The notes under the pieces are model-generated. The model ran no database searches and had not been told where the DNA came from. It saw only the letters and a list, made by a program, of their open reading frames with translations. Source: Alphaproteobacteria bacterium (GTDB lineage: Bacteria > Pseudomonadota > Alphaproteobacteria > Rhizobiales > JAJFHR01). From it: 44,269 nucleotides of DNA. Of the stretch, positions 24,328 to 32,300 are shown in pieces (position 1 is the first letter of the stretch; the number at the start of each line of letters is the position of its first letter). The translations under genes and the position numbers were made by a program. Location: the NCBI GenBank assembly GCA_024278055.1, contig JAJRTY010000022.1:1-44269 (forward strand), in the 5' to 3' direction.

Positions 24328-27159
24328 GTGTCAGAAAATTTAAGTAATGAGTTAAAGGCCCTCCATCACAAGGGGGATGCGCCAGCCTGGATTTGGGATC
24401 CGGATTTCAAGCGGATTCTGTGGGGCAATGATCGTGCGGCATCCTTCTGGGATGAGCCTGATACCCGGACATTGCCGGACCGGTGGTTTGATCCGGGCGG
24501 AGATGTGGCACAGGCACTTGGTGCTGTGGCTGGTAACACACCGGTAAAAGTCCACATTCCCCTGCCCTATCAAGGTGCCACCGCCAGAATTGCCACCCGA
24601 ATTACCCCTATTGAGCTGTCAGATGGGCGGCGCGGCCTGTTTATCGTTGTTGATACGCCCATAGAGATTGGCGCGGACGCAGCTTTCGAAGCCTTTGACC
24701 TTACCGACGCCCTGCCCCAGGTTGTCGCCACTTTTACCAGCAATGGCCGGTTACTGCACCAAAACGCCGTTGCCAAAGATGTATTTGGCGCATTTTCAAC
24801 CTCAGACAATGACGAAAGTCCTGTCGCCTTAAGTTACTGGCTTGGTGGTGAGCACCATGCCCGGCGTTTTGTTGATACTGTGATGGCAACATCTGATCAC
24901 AGTGTTCTGCACAAGGTCCAGACCCGGTTTGGACCGCGGACCTATCGCCTGCATGCCAAACGCCTGACACGGACCAGCGCCAGCAGTCCGGCGTTTGTTG
25001 TAACTTTTATGGATACAACGCAATCTGTGTCGGTTGAGCCGCCGCGAATGAGCGATCCGGCGTCTCAGGCTAAAGTCAGGTTTAAGGCTGCTACACCTGA
25101 ACCCGACGAGGCTCCGGTTGATGCGGGCCGAAAACCGCAGGCTGATTTTACCTGGAAAATGGATCAGCGTTCGCGCCTGATTGAAATCAGTGAAGGTATC
25201 AGCGCCCTCATAGGCATATCTCACAAGGATCTGCTGGGCCGGACCTGGGTTAATATCAGCGATACTTATGGTATTGATTTTGACGGCAGGATTGATGCGC
25301 TCATTGAGGCGCGCAAACCGTGGTGTGAAACTGTTTTATGGCCAACCAAGCAGGGGAATGTTCTGGGGGCGGTGAAAATTGAATTTTCCGCCGAACCGGT
25401 AAAGACCGCAAGTGGGAAATTTGCCGGTTTTAGAGGCTATGGCCGCGCTGTCGACATGAGCGCCGGTGCTGAAGAGACACCTGTGGATGAAGCGCCTTTG
25501 CCGACATCACAGCTTGAACTGACAGCGGAAGAAGAACAGGCGTTTCGCGATCTTGGCCATGAACTTTCCCATTCCCCGAGCCTGAGCGAAAGCCTCGTGG
25601 ATGAGGATTTAATGCAGCCCGTTGAAAGTGCCGGGCATGATTTGCTTTCAGCTTTAAAATCCGCTCTTGATGATGCGCCGCTGTGTTATCTGGTTCACCG
25701 CAATTTTCATATTCTCTATGCCAATAAAGCCACGGCAAAACTGTTTGGCTTTGACAGCTCAGACGATATGATCAGCGATCCCAATCTGCTCAACCTGTTC
25801 CCGGCTGAGCGGGTCAGACTGTTTGACTGGCAATCCGAATTTGATGATGAGGTTGCCGGCGTTGGCAAGACCGAGAGAAAACTCGATTTAACCGGCAAAA
25901 AGCAGGACGGTTCTGAAATTAAAATGACGTGCAACCTGAGCCCGCTGCCGGTTGATGACGGGTTCGCGGTGCAGATGATTTTGAGCGAAATCAAGGCTGA
26001 AACACCCGCCTCACCCTCAAGTGAACTTTCAGCTTCACGGTCGCGCGAAGCTGAACTGCACACAATACTGGACACGGCTACCGATGGTATTGCAACGCTG
26101 GATGAGGGGGGTAGAATTGTTACCCTCAACAAAAGTGCGCAAGCCATTTTCGGTCGTGACAAAGCTGAAGTTGCAGGGCAAAAATTTACCGACCTGCTGA
26201 CGGTGAAAAGTAAAATTGCAGTTGAGGATTATCTTTCCGGCCTGTCCGACAACAGCCTTGCCACTGTCTTCAACGATGGCCGTGAAGTTGTTGCCGTTGA
26301 AAACAAAGGTGGCCATATTCCGTTATTTTTAACTATCGGCAAGATGCCCGACGGCAACCCCTCCCGGTTCTGCGCGGTCATGCGCGATATGACACAATGG
26401 AAAAAGGCTGAAGAAAACCTCAAGCAGGCAATTGACGTTGCCGAACGCGCCAGCACGCAAAAATCAGAATTCCTCGCCAAAATCAGTCATGAATTGCGCA
26501 CGCCGCTCAATTCGATCATCGGGTTTTCTGAAGTCATGGCGCAGGGGCAGTTTGGTGAGTTGAAGAATGACCGCTATCGCGGCTACGTCAATGACATTCA
26601 TTCCAGCGGCAAACATCTTCTCAGCCTGATTAATGATCTGCTTGATTTATCGAAAGTCGAGGCCGGTAAACTTGAACTTAAATTCACCTCTGTCGACCTC
26701 AATGAAATCATCCTTAAATCTGTCAGCTCCTTGCAAAATGATGCCAACCGCGAACGTATCGTCATCCGCAACTCCTTAAACTCGGACCTGCCTAACGTGG
26801 TGGCCGATGAGCGTTCCTGCCGGCAAATCCTGCTAAACCTGTTGTCAAACGCCATCAAATTCACCAAAGGCGGCGGCCAGGTAATTGTCTCATCATCACT
26901 GGAAGAAACCGGCGAAGTGAAAATCTCCGTGCGCGATACCGGTATCGGCATGAGCAAAAAAGACATCAATTACGCCCTCGAACCCTTCCGGCAGATTACC
27001 ACGTCTTCAACCGGCAGCACCGCTGGCACCGGTCTCGGCCTGCCGCTCACCAAGGCCCTGACGGAAGCCAACCGGGCACGCTTTCACATCGAAAGCAAAC
27101 CCAACTCCGGCACCCTGGTTGAAATCACCTTCCCCACCGCACGGGTTTTAGTGGAATAA
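24328..27159 (+). CDS. Cytosolic multi-PAS sensor histidine kinase (PdhS/PleC-like)
   Basis: This 943-residue protein has no signal peptide or membrane helix. An N-terminal sensory region starts with AWIWDPDFKRILWGNDRAA and continues as a PAS-like segment to about residue 235. Three further PAS domains follow at about 275-375, 445-555 and 570-695. The kinase core has HELRTPLNSIIGFSEVM with phospho-acceptor His721, an N-box NLLSNAIKF, and G-boxes DTGIGMS and GTGLGLPL. The N-terminal pattern and overall layout match alphaproteobacterial PdhS/DivJ/PleC-like kinases, which act on DivK-type receivers in cell-cycle control. The start is GTG at 24328. The partner regulator is not adjacent; the receiver at 31857 is next to a different kinase. 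Confidence 0.9.
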   Translation: MSENLSNELKALHHKGDAPAWIWDPDFKRILWGNDRAASFWDEPDTRTLPDRWFDPGGDVAQALGAVAGNTPVKVHIPLPYQGATARIATRITPIELSDGRRGLFIVVDTPIEIGADAAFEAFDLTDALPQVVATFTSNGRLLHQNAVAKDVFGAFSTSDNDESPVALSYWLGGEHHARRFVDTVMATSDHSVLHKVQTRFGPRTYRLHAKRLTRTSASSPAFVVTFMDTTQSVSVEPPRMSDPASQAKVRFKAATPEPDEAPVDAGRKPQADFTWKMDQRSRLIEISEGISALIGISHKDLLGRTWVNISDTYGIDFDGRIDALIEARKPWCETVLWPTKQGNVLGAVKIEFSAEPVKTASGKFAGFRGYGRAVDMSAGAEETPVDEAPLPTSQLELTAEEEQAFRDLGHELSHSPSLSESLVDEDLMQPVESAGHDLLSALKSALDDAPLCYLVHRNFHILYANKATAKLFGFDSSDDMISDPNLLNLFPAERVRLFDWQSEFDDEVAGVGKTERKLDLTGKKQDGSEIKMTCNLSPLPVDDGFAVQMILSEIKAETPASPSSELSASRSREAELHTILDTATDGIATLDEGGRIVTLNKSAQAIFGRDKAEVAGQKFTDLLTVKSKIAVEDYLSGLSDNSLATVFNDGREVVAVENKGGHIPLFLTIGKMPDGNPSRFCAVMRDMTQWKKAEENLKQAIDVAERASTQKSEFLAKISHELRTPLNSIIGFSEVMAQGQFGELKNDRYRGYVNDIHSSGKHLLSLINDLLDLSKVEAGKLELKFTSVDLNEIILKSVSSLQNDANRERIVIRNSLNSDLPNVVADERSCRQILLNLLSNAIKFTKGGGQVIVSSSLEETGEVKISVRDTGIGMSKKDINYALEPFRQITTSSTGSTAGTGLGLPLTKALTEANRARFHIESKPNSGTLVEITFPTARVLVE

Positions 27160-27179
27160 ATTCAAGGAGTAGTCTGGAG

Positions 27180-27881
27180 ATGACTGTGGCGGACAACAAA
27201 ACTGTTGTTGTTACCGGAGCGACCAGCGGCATCGGGTTGGCGCTGATTTCTCAGTTGCGCGACGCGGGCTATGTGCCCATCCTCACCGGGCGCAATGCTG
27301 ATAAGGTCACTGCTCTGGCGGCCAGCCACAAAGTGCCGGGATATTGCCTTGATGTAGCGGATGCGCAGGCCATCGCCAGCGTCACCGCCCAGATTGAGGC
27401 CGATCACGGACCAATCTGGGGTCTGGTCAATAATGCCGGTATCTGGCTCGAAGGTGAATTTACTGATTATTCAGCCAAAGAAATCAAGTCCGTCATGGAT
27501 ACCAACACCCTTGGCACCATCATGATGACCCATGCGGTCCTGCCCGCCATGCAATCAAGGGGCAGCGGGACCATCATCAACTTGGTCTCGACCGGTGCCT
27601 TATATACGCGCAAGATGATCAGCATCTATGCCGCCAGCAAATGGGCGATCCGCGGCTTTACCGGCTGCCTAGAAGCCGAATGTGCGCCCAAAGGCGTGCG
27701 CGTCATGGGGTTTTATCCCGGCAAGGTCAACTCAGCCATGTATGAAACCGCAGGTATCGAGCGCAACCTCGACGTTGCCATGACGCCGGAACAGGCGGCG
27801 GCCATGATTGTCACCATGCTCAGCGACGAGACCATGGTGTGGGGCCAGGTTTCCGGGCGCTCTATTGAGGATTACGGGTAG
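27180..27881 (+). CDS. Short-chain dehydrogenase/reductase (SDR)
   Basis: This 233-residue cytosolic oxidoreductase has the classical SDR motifs: TGATSGIG (residues 12-19) for NAD(P) binding, NNAG (84-87), and catalytic Ser137, Tyr150 and Lys154 in YAASK. Arg38 in TGRNADK after the second strand suggests preference for NADP. An AGGAG ribosome binding site precedes the ATG. It begins 20 bases after the histidine kinase stop on the same strand, so the two are probably co-transcribed. The substrate is unknown; SDR family membership alone is not informative. Confidence 0.93.
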   Translation: MTVADNKTVVVTGATSGIGLALISQLRDAGYVPILTGRNADKVTALAASHKVPGYCLDVADAQAIASVTAQIEADHGPIWGLVNNAGIWLEGEFTDYSAKEIKSVMDTNTLGTIMMTHAVLPAMQSRGSGTIINLVSTGALYTRKMISIYAASKWAIRGFTGCLEAECAPKGVRVMGFYPGKVNSAMYETAGIERNLDVAMTPEQAAAMIVTMLSDETMVWGQVSGRSIEDYG

Positions 27882-27932
27882 AAACTGTCTTGTTTCATAC
27901 GGCCTTTCAAAAATTAACTGTGAGGCGGTCTG

Positions 27933-29198
27933 TTACCTGTCCGGCAGGGTCCAGTTGCTTTTTATTGTCTTTCGTCTGTTCAAGCGAAGCGCAAGCCCAA
28001 CGGACACCCCAACCCCTATGGCCACAGTCAGGTCAACGACGACGGTCAGAAAGAGGGTCAGAAGCAAAAGTACCTTGTCACTGGTCCTCGCTCTGGCATA
28101 CTCCCTCCATTTGTGCGGCTCTGTCATATTCCAGGCGGTGATAACCAGAAGTGCCGCAAGAGCAGGCATTGCCAAATAACCCGCCAGGGGGGCAGCTGCC
28201 AGCATTACCAGCAATATAACCAGCGCATGCACAATGCCTGCTACAGGTGTTTTGCCGCCCGCCTTTACATTTGTCGCCGTTCTTGCGATGGCGCCTGTGG
28301 CCGGAAGGCCGGCAAAAAGCGCCGAGGCGATATTGGCAACACCTTGGGCCGTCAATTCCGCGTTTGGCCGATGCTGTCCCACAATCATTTTGTCGGCAAC
28401 CATGGCAGATAAAAGCGATTCAACGCCGGCTAAAAAGGCTATAACCAGAGCCGAAGGAAAAAGCTCAATAATCCGTGGAAGCGAAAATTCGGGAAGTTGG
28501 GGCTCAGGCAACTGGCTAGGCAAATCACCAAAACGGGAGCCCAGAGTCTCGACTGGTAAATCCATCAAAGCTACCAGGGCTGAACCAAAAGCGACGGCAA
28601 TAATAAGTCCGGGAAACCTGGGTGCCAACTGACGCAGAAAGACGATCAAAACCAGCGTTACCAGCGCAATGACAAGTGTCAGAAAACTAAATGTTTCGCT
28701 TGCCTGCCAAAGTACCGGCAGCTTTTCCATAAAGTCAGCAGGCACCCTTTCGACGGCCAGTCCAAAAAAATCCCTTAACTGGCTTGTAGCAATGATTATA
28801 CCAATACCAATGGTAAAGCCGTTCACTACTGATTCAGGGACATATAAAATCAGATTTCCTGCTCTAAAGTAGCCTGCAACAAGCAAAATGATGCCCGCCA
28901 TAAATGTCGCCAGAACCAGACCGTCATAGCCATATTCGGCAATCACACCAAAAACAACGACAATAAAAGCTCCCGTAGGGCCGCCAATCTGAACCCGGCT
29001 TCCTCCAAGCAGTGAAATAAGAAAACCGGCAACCACACCTGTGATAAGCCCTTTCGCCGGATCGGCACCCGAAGCTATGGCAATGGCCAGGCTCAATGGC
29101 ACAGCGACCATGGCCACCGTCATACCGGCAAACACATCGGCAGCAAACAACGCCCAGCTATAAGACTGAATGGTTGTGAGGATTTTAGGCGTTCGCAT
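27933..29198 (-). CDS. SulP family anion transporter without STAS domain
   Basis: This 421-residue membrane protein has about a dozen hydrophobic segments and SulP/SLC26 signatures: DVFAGMTVAMVAVPLSLAIA near the N-terminus, GPTGAFIVVV, VVNGFTIGIGIIIATSQL, and GVESLLSAMVADKM. The family transports sulfate, bicarbonate or other anions. It ends soon after the last helix (LALRLNRRKT) and has no C-terminal cytoplasmic STAS domain, which most SulP proteins carry. The stop follows in normal sequence and I see no STAS remnant downstream in another frame, so this is a naturally short form or an old truncation. Substrate unknown; bicarbonate or sulfate are candidates. Confidence 0.9.
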   Translation of the reverse strand: MRTPKILTTIQSYSWALFAADVFAGMTVAMVAVPLSLAIAIASGADPAKGLITGVVAGFLISLLGGSRVQIGGPTGAFIVVVFGVIAEYGYDGLVLATFMAGIILLVAGYFRAGNLILYVPESVVNGFTIGIGIIIATSQLRDFFGLAVERVPADFMEKLPVLWQASETFSFLTLVIALVTLVLIVFLRQLAPRFPGLIIAVAFGSALVALMDLPVETLGSRFGDLPSQLPEPQLPEFSLPRIIELFPSALVIAFLAGVESLLSAMVADKMIVGQHRPNAELTAQGVANIASALFAGLPATGAIARTATNVKAGGKTPVAGIVHALVILLVMLAAAPLAGYLAMPALAALLVITAWNMTEPHKWREYARARTSDKVLLLLTLFLTVVVDLTVAIGVGVSVGLALRLNRRKTIKSNWTLPDR

Positions 29199-29291
29199 TA
29201 TTAAATTTTAACATTGCGGCGGGGGTTGTTTCGTTGGATTTTCAGAGGTGTTGGCTGTCTCGAAAGCAGCACAATCAGAGGTATCTTATCT

Positions 29292-29318
29292 GTTGCAAAA
29301 CCTGCGGGTTTTTGCAAC
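29292..29318. repeat. Near-perfect stem-loop in intergenic region
   Basis: The sequence GTTGCAAAACC, TGC, GGGTTTTTGCAAC forms a hairpin of about 11 bp with one bulge. It lies in the 207-base gap between the SulP gene start and the methyltransferase remnant stop, so it may end the methyltransferase transcript. Confidence 0.4.
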
Positions 29319-29405
29319 CATTTATCCATCGACCTGAAACCGGCTTATGGATGCGATTGTGAGCGGAGAAGGGAAGGTTTTTTTGGGGAGTGGTGCTTGT
29401 TGCGC

Positions 29406-30021
29406 CTAATTTATCTTCTTGGCTACAATAAACACTGAATCACCCCCGCCGGGTTGCCATTTATGGTCGATTTTGAAACCGGCATTGGTGAGGCTTTGTT
29501 CCAGTTCTTTGATGGTGAGTATCTGGAGCGTTAAACCAAATAACCTCAAGATTGGTGCGATGAACCTGTAATGTGCCATGTTATCTCCCAAACACGCCGT
29601 ACTGGTGACAAAAACGCCACCGGGTTTGAGTTTTCCGTGAACCTTGACGATGACGTCGCGCCAGTTGTCGAGCAGGTGCAGGGTACTGTGTGCCATCACC
29701 ACATCCAGCGTTTCAGCGGGCAGGTTCAATTGATCAATGCTGGCACGCTGAAACGTGACGTTTTTTGATATCCAGTGCGTCTGCCTTACCTTGAGCGATT
29801 TCAATCATTTTCGCTGAAAAATCTATTGCCAGGATATGTTTGACCAGGGGTGCATGGGTGATTGCCGTTGTTCCCGTGCCGCAACCGAATTCCAGCACCT
29901 CCATGTGCGGCTCAAGGTAATCGCGCGTGGTCTGCAGTTTTTTCTGGTATGCGGCCTCATCGCCGACGGGTTGTTTCGAATAGAAATTTGCGATCCGGTT
30001 CCAAAAAAACGAACTTGCCAT
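29406..30021 (-). pseudogene. Class I SAM-dependent methyltransferase, frameshifted
   Basis: Two overlapping reverse-strand frames together make one methyltransferase of about 204 residues. The first (from 30021, AGGAAA ribosome binding site) holds motif I VLEFGCGTGTTAI and SAKMIEIAQGKADALDI. The second (ending 29406) continues NVTFQRASIDQLNLPAETLD, LHLLDNW and LKPGGVFVTSTACLG. The switch falls at a run of six A in the coding strand (29761-29766). Removing one A restores DALDIKNVTFQRAS, the expected family sequence. It is thus a recent frameshift, a sequencing error or a slippage site. Everything else looks intact, so decay would be very recent. The substrate is unknown. Confidence 0.82.
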
Positions 30022-30168
30022 GATCTTTTCCTGTATGTTTTTGGGTTTGCGGCTAAATTTTTATTTCATTAGCCGTCACGGTGTTATTCGTTTACCCGTA
30101 CCGGATAACCTAATATGGTGCGGCGTTGAGATTATCAAGAGCCGTACACCAGTTTTACAAGAAAACCC

Positions 30169-31830
30169 ATGTCAACACAGATGTTAGTTAAAACCGAACC
30201 TGAACGGCTTTGGGGCATTGGCGCCACTATCGTGTCTTTGCTGGTGGCCGCACCGGTGGTGGCAATCGCGGTTCTTGCCATATTTCCGGCTGAGAACATC
30301 TGGCCGCATCTTGTCGCCACGGTCCTTCCCGGCTATGTCAGCACCACGCTTGTTTTGATGATCGGTGTTGGCATTTCAACCTTTGTTATCGGCACCGGCA
30401 CCGCCTGGCTGGTGACCACCTGCCGCTTTCCCGGGCGCTCGGTGTTGCAGTGGGCGTTGTTAATCCCGCTGGCAATGCCAACCTATATTATTGCCTATAC
30501 GTATGTAGACCTGTTTGAGTTTTCCGGTGTGGTGCAAACTGCCTTGCGCTCGGCTTTTGGCTGGGAAACCGTCAGGGATTACTGGTTTCCGGAAATCCGC
30601 TCCCTGCCCGGGGCGATCTTCGTTATGTCATTTGTGCTTTACCCATATGTCTACCTGACCTCGCGCGCCACTTTTTCGCGCCAGTCAGCGGGCTTTCTTG
30701 AAGTCAGCCGAACGCTTGGCCGTGGGCCCTGGGGGGCGTTTTATTCGGTCGCCCTGCCGATGGCACGCCCGGCCATTGTCATCGGCGTTACACTGGCGAT
30801 GATGGAAACCCTCAATGATATTGGCGCGGTTGAATTTTTTGGCGTCAACACACTGACAGTAGGCATATATGTTACCTGGCTTGGCCGCAGCAATCTGGGC
30901 GGGGCCGCACAGATCGCCACCGTCATGCTGGCCTTTGTTTTTCTGCTGATCTGGCTTGAGCGTGCTGCCCGACGCCACCAGAAATTTCACGACACTTCGT
31001 CAAAACAACGCCAGCCACACCCGGTGCAATTGTCCGGGGCAAGCAAGTGGCTGGTTACCCTGGCCTGCTCAACTCCACTACTTTTCGGCTTTATCATCCC
31101 GGCAATCGTGCTGGTTGATGCCTCCTTGGTTTTTTATGAGGATGCTTTTGATGGTAAGTATCTGCAATATGTTTCGAACAGTTTGCTACTGGCTTCAACA
31201 GCAGCGGTAACCGCTGTTGTGGTTGGTTGTTTTCTAGCCTATGCCCACCGCCTTTCGCGCAGCCGCGTGGTACAGTTCGCCATCCGCTTTTCCAGTATCG
31301 GCTATGCTGTTCCCGGTGCGGTACTGGGTATTGGTATTTTGATACCACTGGCCAGTCTGGATAATTTTATCGATGGATTGGCCCGTGAGTTTTTGGGGTT
31401 TTCAACCGGCCTGCTCATGACCGGCACAATGTTTGCGCTGATTTTTGCCTATCTGGTGCGTTTTCTGGCCATATCTTACGGCGCGATTGAAGCGGGGCTG
31501 ACGCGGATTACGCCGAGCCTGGACATGGCTTCCCGCACGCTTGGCCGCACCACTACCGGGACATTTTTTGAGGTGCATCTGCCCCTGATAAGACCGGCAA
31601 TCGGCACCGCCGGCCTGCTGGTATTTGTCGATGTGATGAAAGAATTGCCGGCAACATTAATCATGCGCCCGTTCAACTTCGATACGCTTGCCACCCACGT
31701 CTATACTCTCGCCTCACTGGAATTGCTGGAAGAAAGCGCTCTGTCCGCCCTGACCATTGTGGCCGTTGGCATTATCCCCGTGGTCCTGCTCTCCAAAACC
31801 CTGCAGGCCCAGGGCGAGGCAGCGGAATAA
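30169..31830 (+). CDS. Fe3+-type ABC transporter permease (FbpB/AfuB family)
   Basis: This 553-residue inner-membrane protein is a fused two-half permease of the iron(III)/thiamine type. Each half contains a permease domain with its coupling EAA-like loop: SRTLGRGPWGAFYSVALPMARPAI in the first and ASRTLGRTTTGTFFEVHLPLIRPAI in the second. About a dozen hydrophobic helices are present. FbpB-type permeases import ferric iron delivered by a periplasmic FbpA and powered by FbpC. Neither of those genes is adjacent, so it is isolated; it may use components encoded elsewhere. A weak AAGAAA precedes the ATG. Confidence 0.9.
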   Translation: MSTQMLVKTEPERLWGIGATIVSLLVAAPVVAIAVLAIFPAENIWPHLVATVLPGYVSTTLVLMIGVGISTFVIGTGTAWLVTTCRFPGRSVLQWALLIPLAMPTYIIAYTYVDLFEFSGVVQTALRSAFGWETVRDYWFPEIRSLPGAIFVMSFVLYPYVYLTSRATFSRQSAGFLEVSRTLGRGPWGAFYSVALPMARPAIVIGVTLAMMETLNDIGAVEFFGVNTLTVGIYVTWLGRSNLGGAAQIATVMLAFVFLLIWLERAARRHQKFHDTSSKQRQPHPVQLSGASKWLVTLACSTPLLFGFIIPAIVLVDASLVFYEDAFDGKYLQYVSNSLLLASTAAVTAVVVGCFLAYAHRLSRSRVVQFAIRFSSIGYAVPGAVLGIGILIPLASLDNFIDGLAREFLGFSTGLLMTGTMFALIFAYLVRFLAISYGAIEAGLTRITPSLDMASRTLGRTTTGTFFEVHLPLIRPAIGTAGLLVFVDVMKELPATLIMRPFNFDTLATHVYTLASLELLEESALSALTIVAVGIIPVVLLSKTLQAQGEAAE

Positions 31831-31856
31831 GCAGAAATCGCACCCAAAGGTAAAAC

Positions 31857-32273
31857 TTAAATATCCAGCACCATGAGTTTTTTTTCTTTGTGTTTTATAA
31901 GTGCAATCTGTCGAATGCTGGCATGAATTCTTGCCAATAAATATTCAAAATTGATTGGTTTGGTAAAATATGCATCTGCGCCCTGTTTAAGCCCACTCAG
32001 AATTCTCTGTTGGTCCGACAGAGCCGAAAGCAGTATAATTGGCATGTCGGCGAGCAGCGGAAAATTGCCGCGAATTTCTTTCAAAAGTTGCAGGCCATCC
32101 TTTCGCGGCATAGTTATATCGCACAAGACAAGATCAGGCCTATGATTGATGATCATTTCCAACCCCCGCTCACCGTCACCGGCCTGCAATACTTCGTAGC
32201 CCGCGCCCTCCAGTTCTTCAGCAATGTCCTGGCGAAGCTCGATTACATCTTCAATGCAAAGTATTGTGTGCAT
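31857..32273 (-). CDS. Single-domain response regulator (CheY-like receiver)
   Basis: This 138-residue protein is a bare receiver domain: acidic pair Glu8-Asp9, phospho-acceptor Asp52 in LVLCDITMPRKDG, Ser83 in LLSALSD, and Lys105 in YFTKPINFEYL. A short Lys-rich helix follows and there is no output domain. It is encoded 27 bases downstream of a PAS histidine kinase on the same strand, so the kinase probably phosphorylates it. Without an output domain it likely acts by protein contact or as a phosphotransfer intermediate. Confidence 0.93.
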   Translation of the reverse strand: MHTILCIEDVIELRQDIAEELEGAGYEVLQAGDGERGLEMIINHRPDLVLCDITMPRKDGLQLLKEIRGNFPLLADMPIILLSALSDQQRILSGLKQGADAYFTKPINFEYLLARIHASIRQIALIKHKEKKLMVLDI

Positions 32274-32300
32274 GGGACACCTGCCTTTCTTTGAGGCCGC

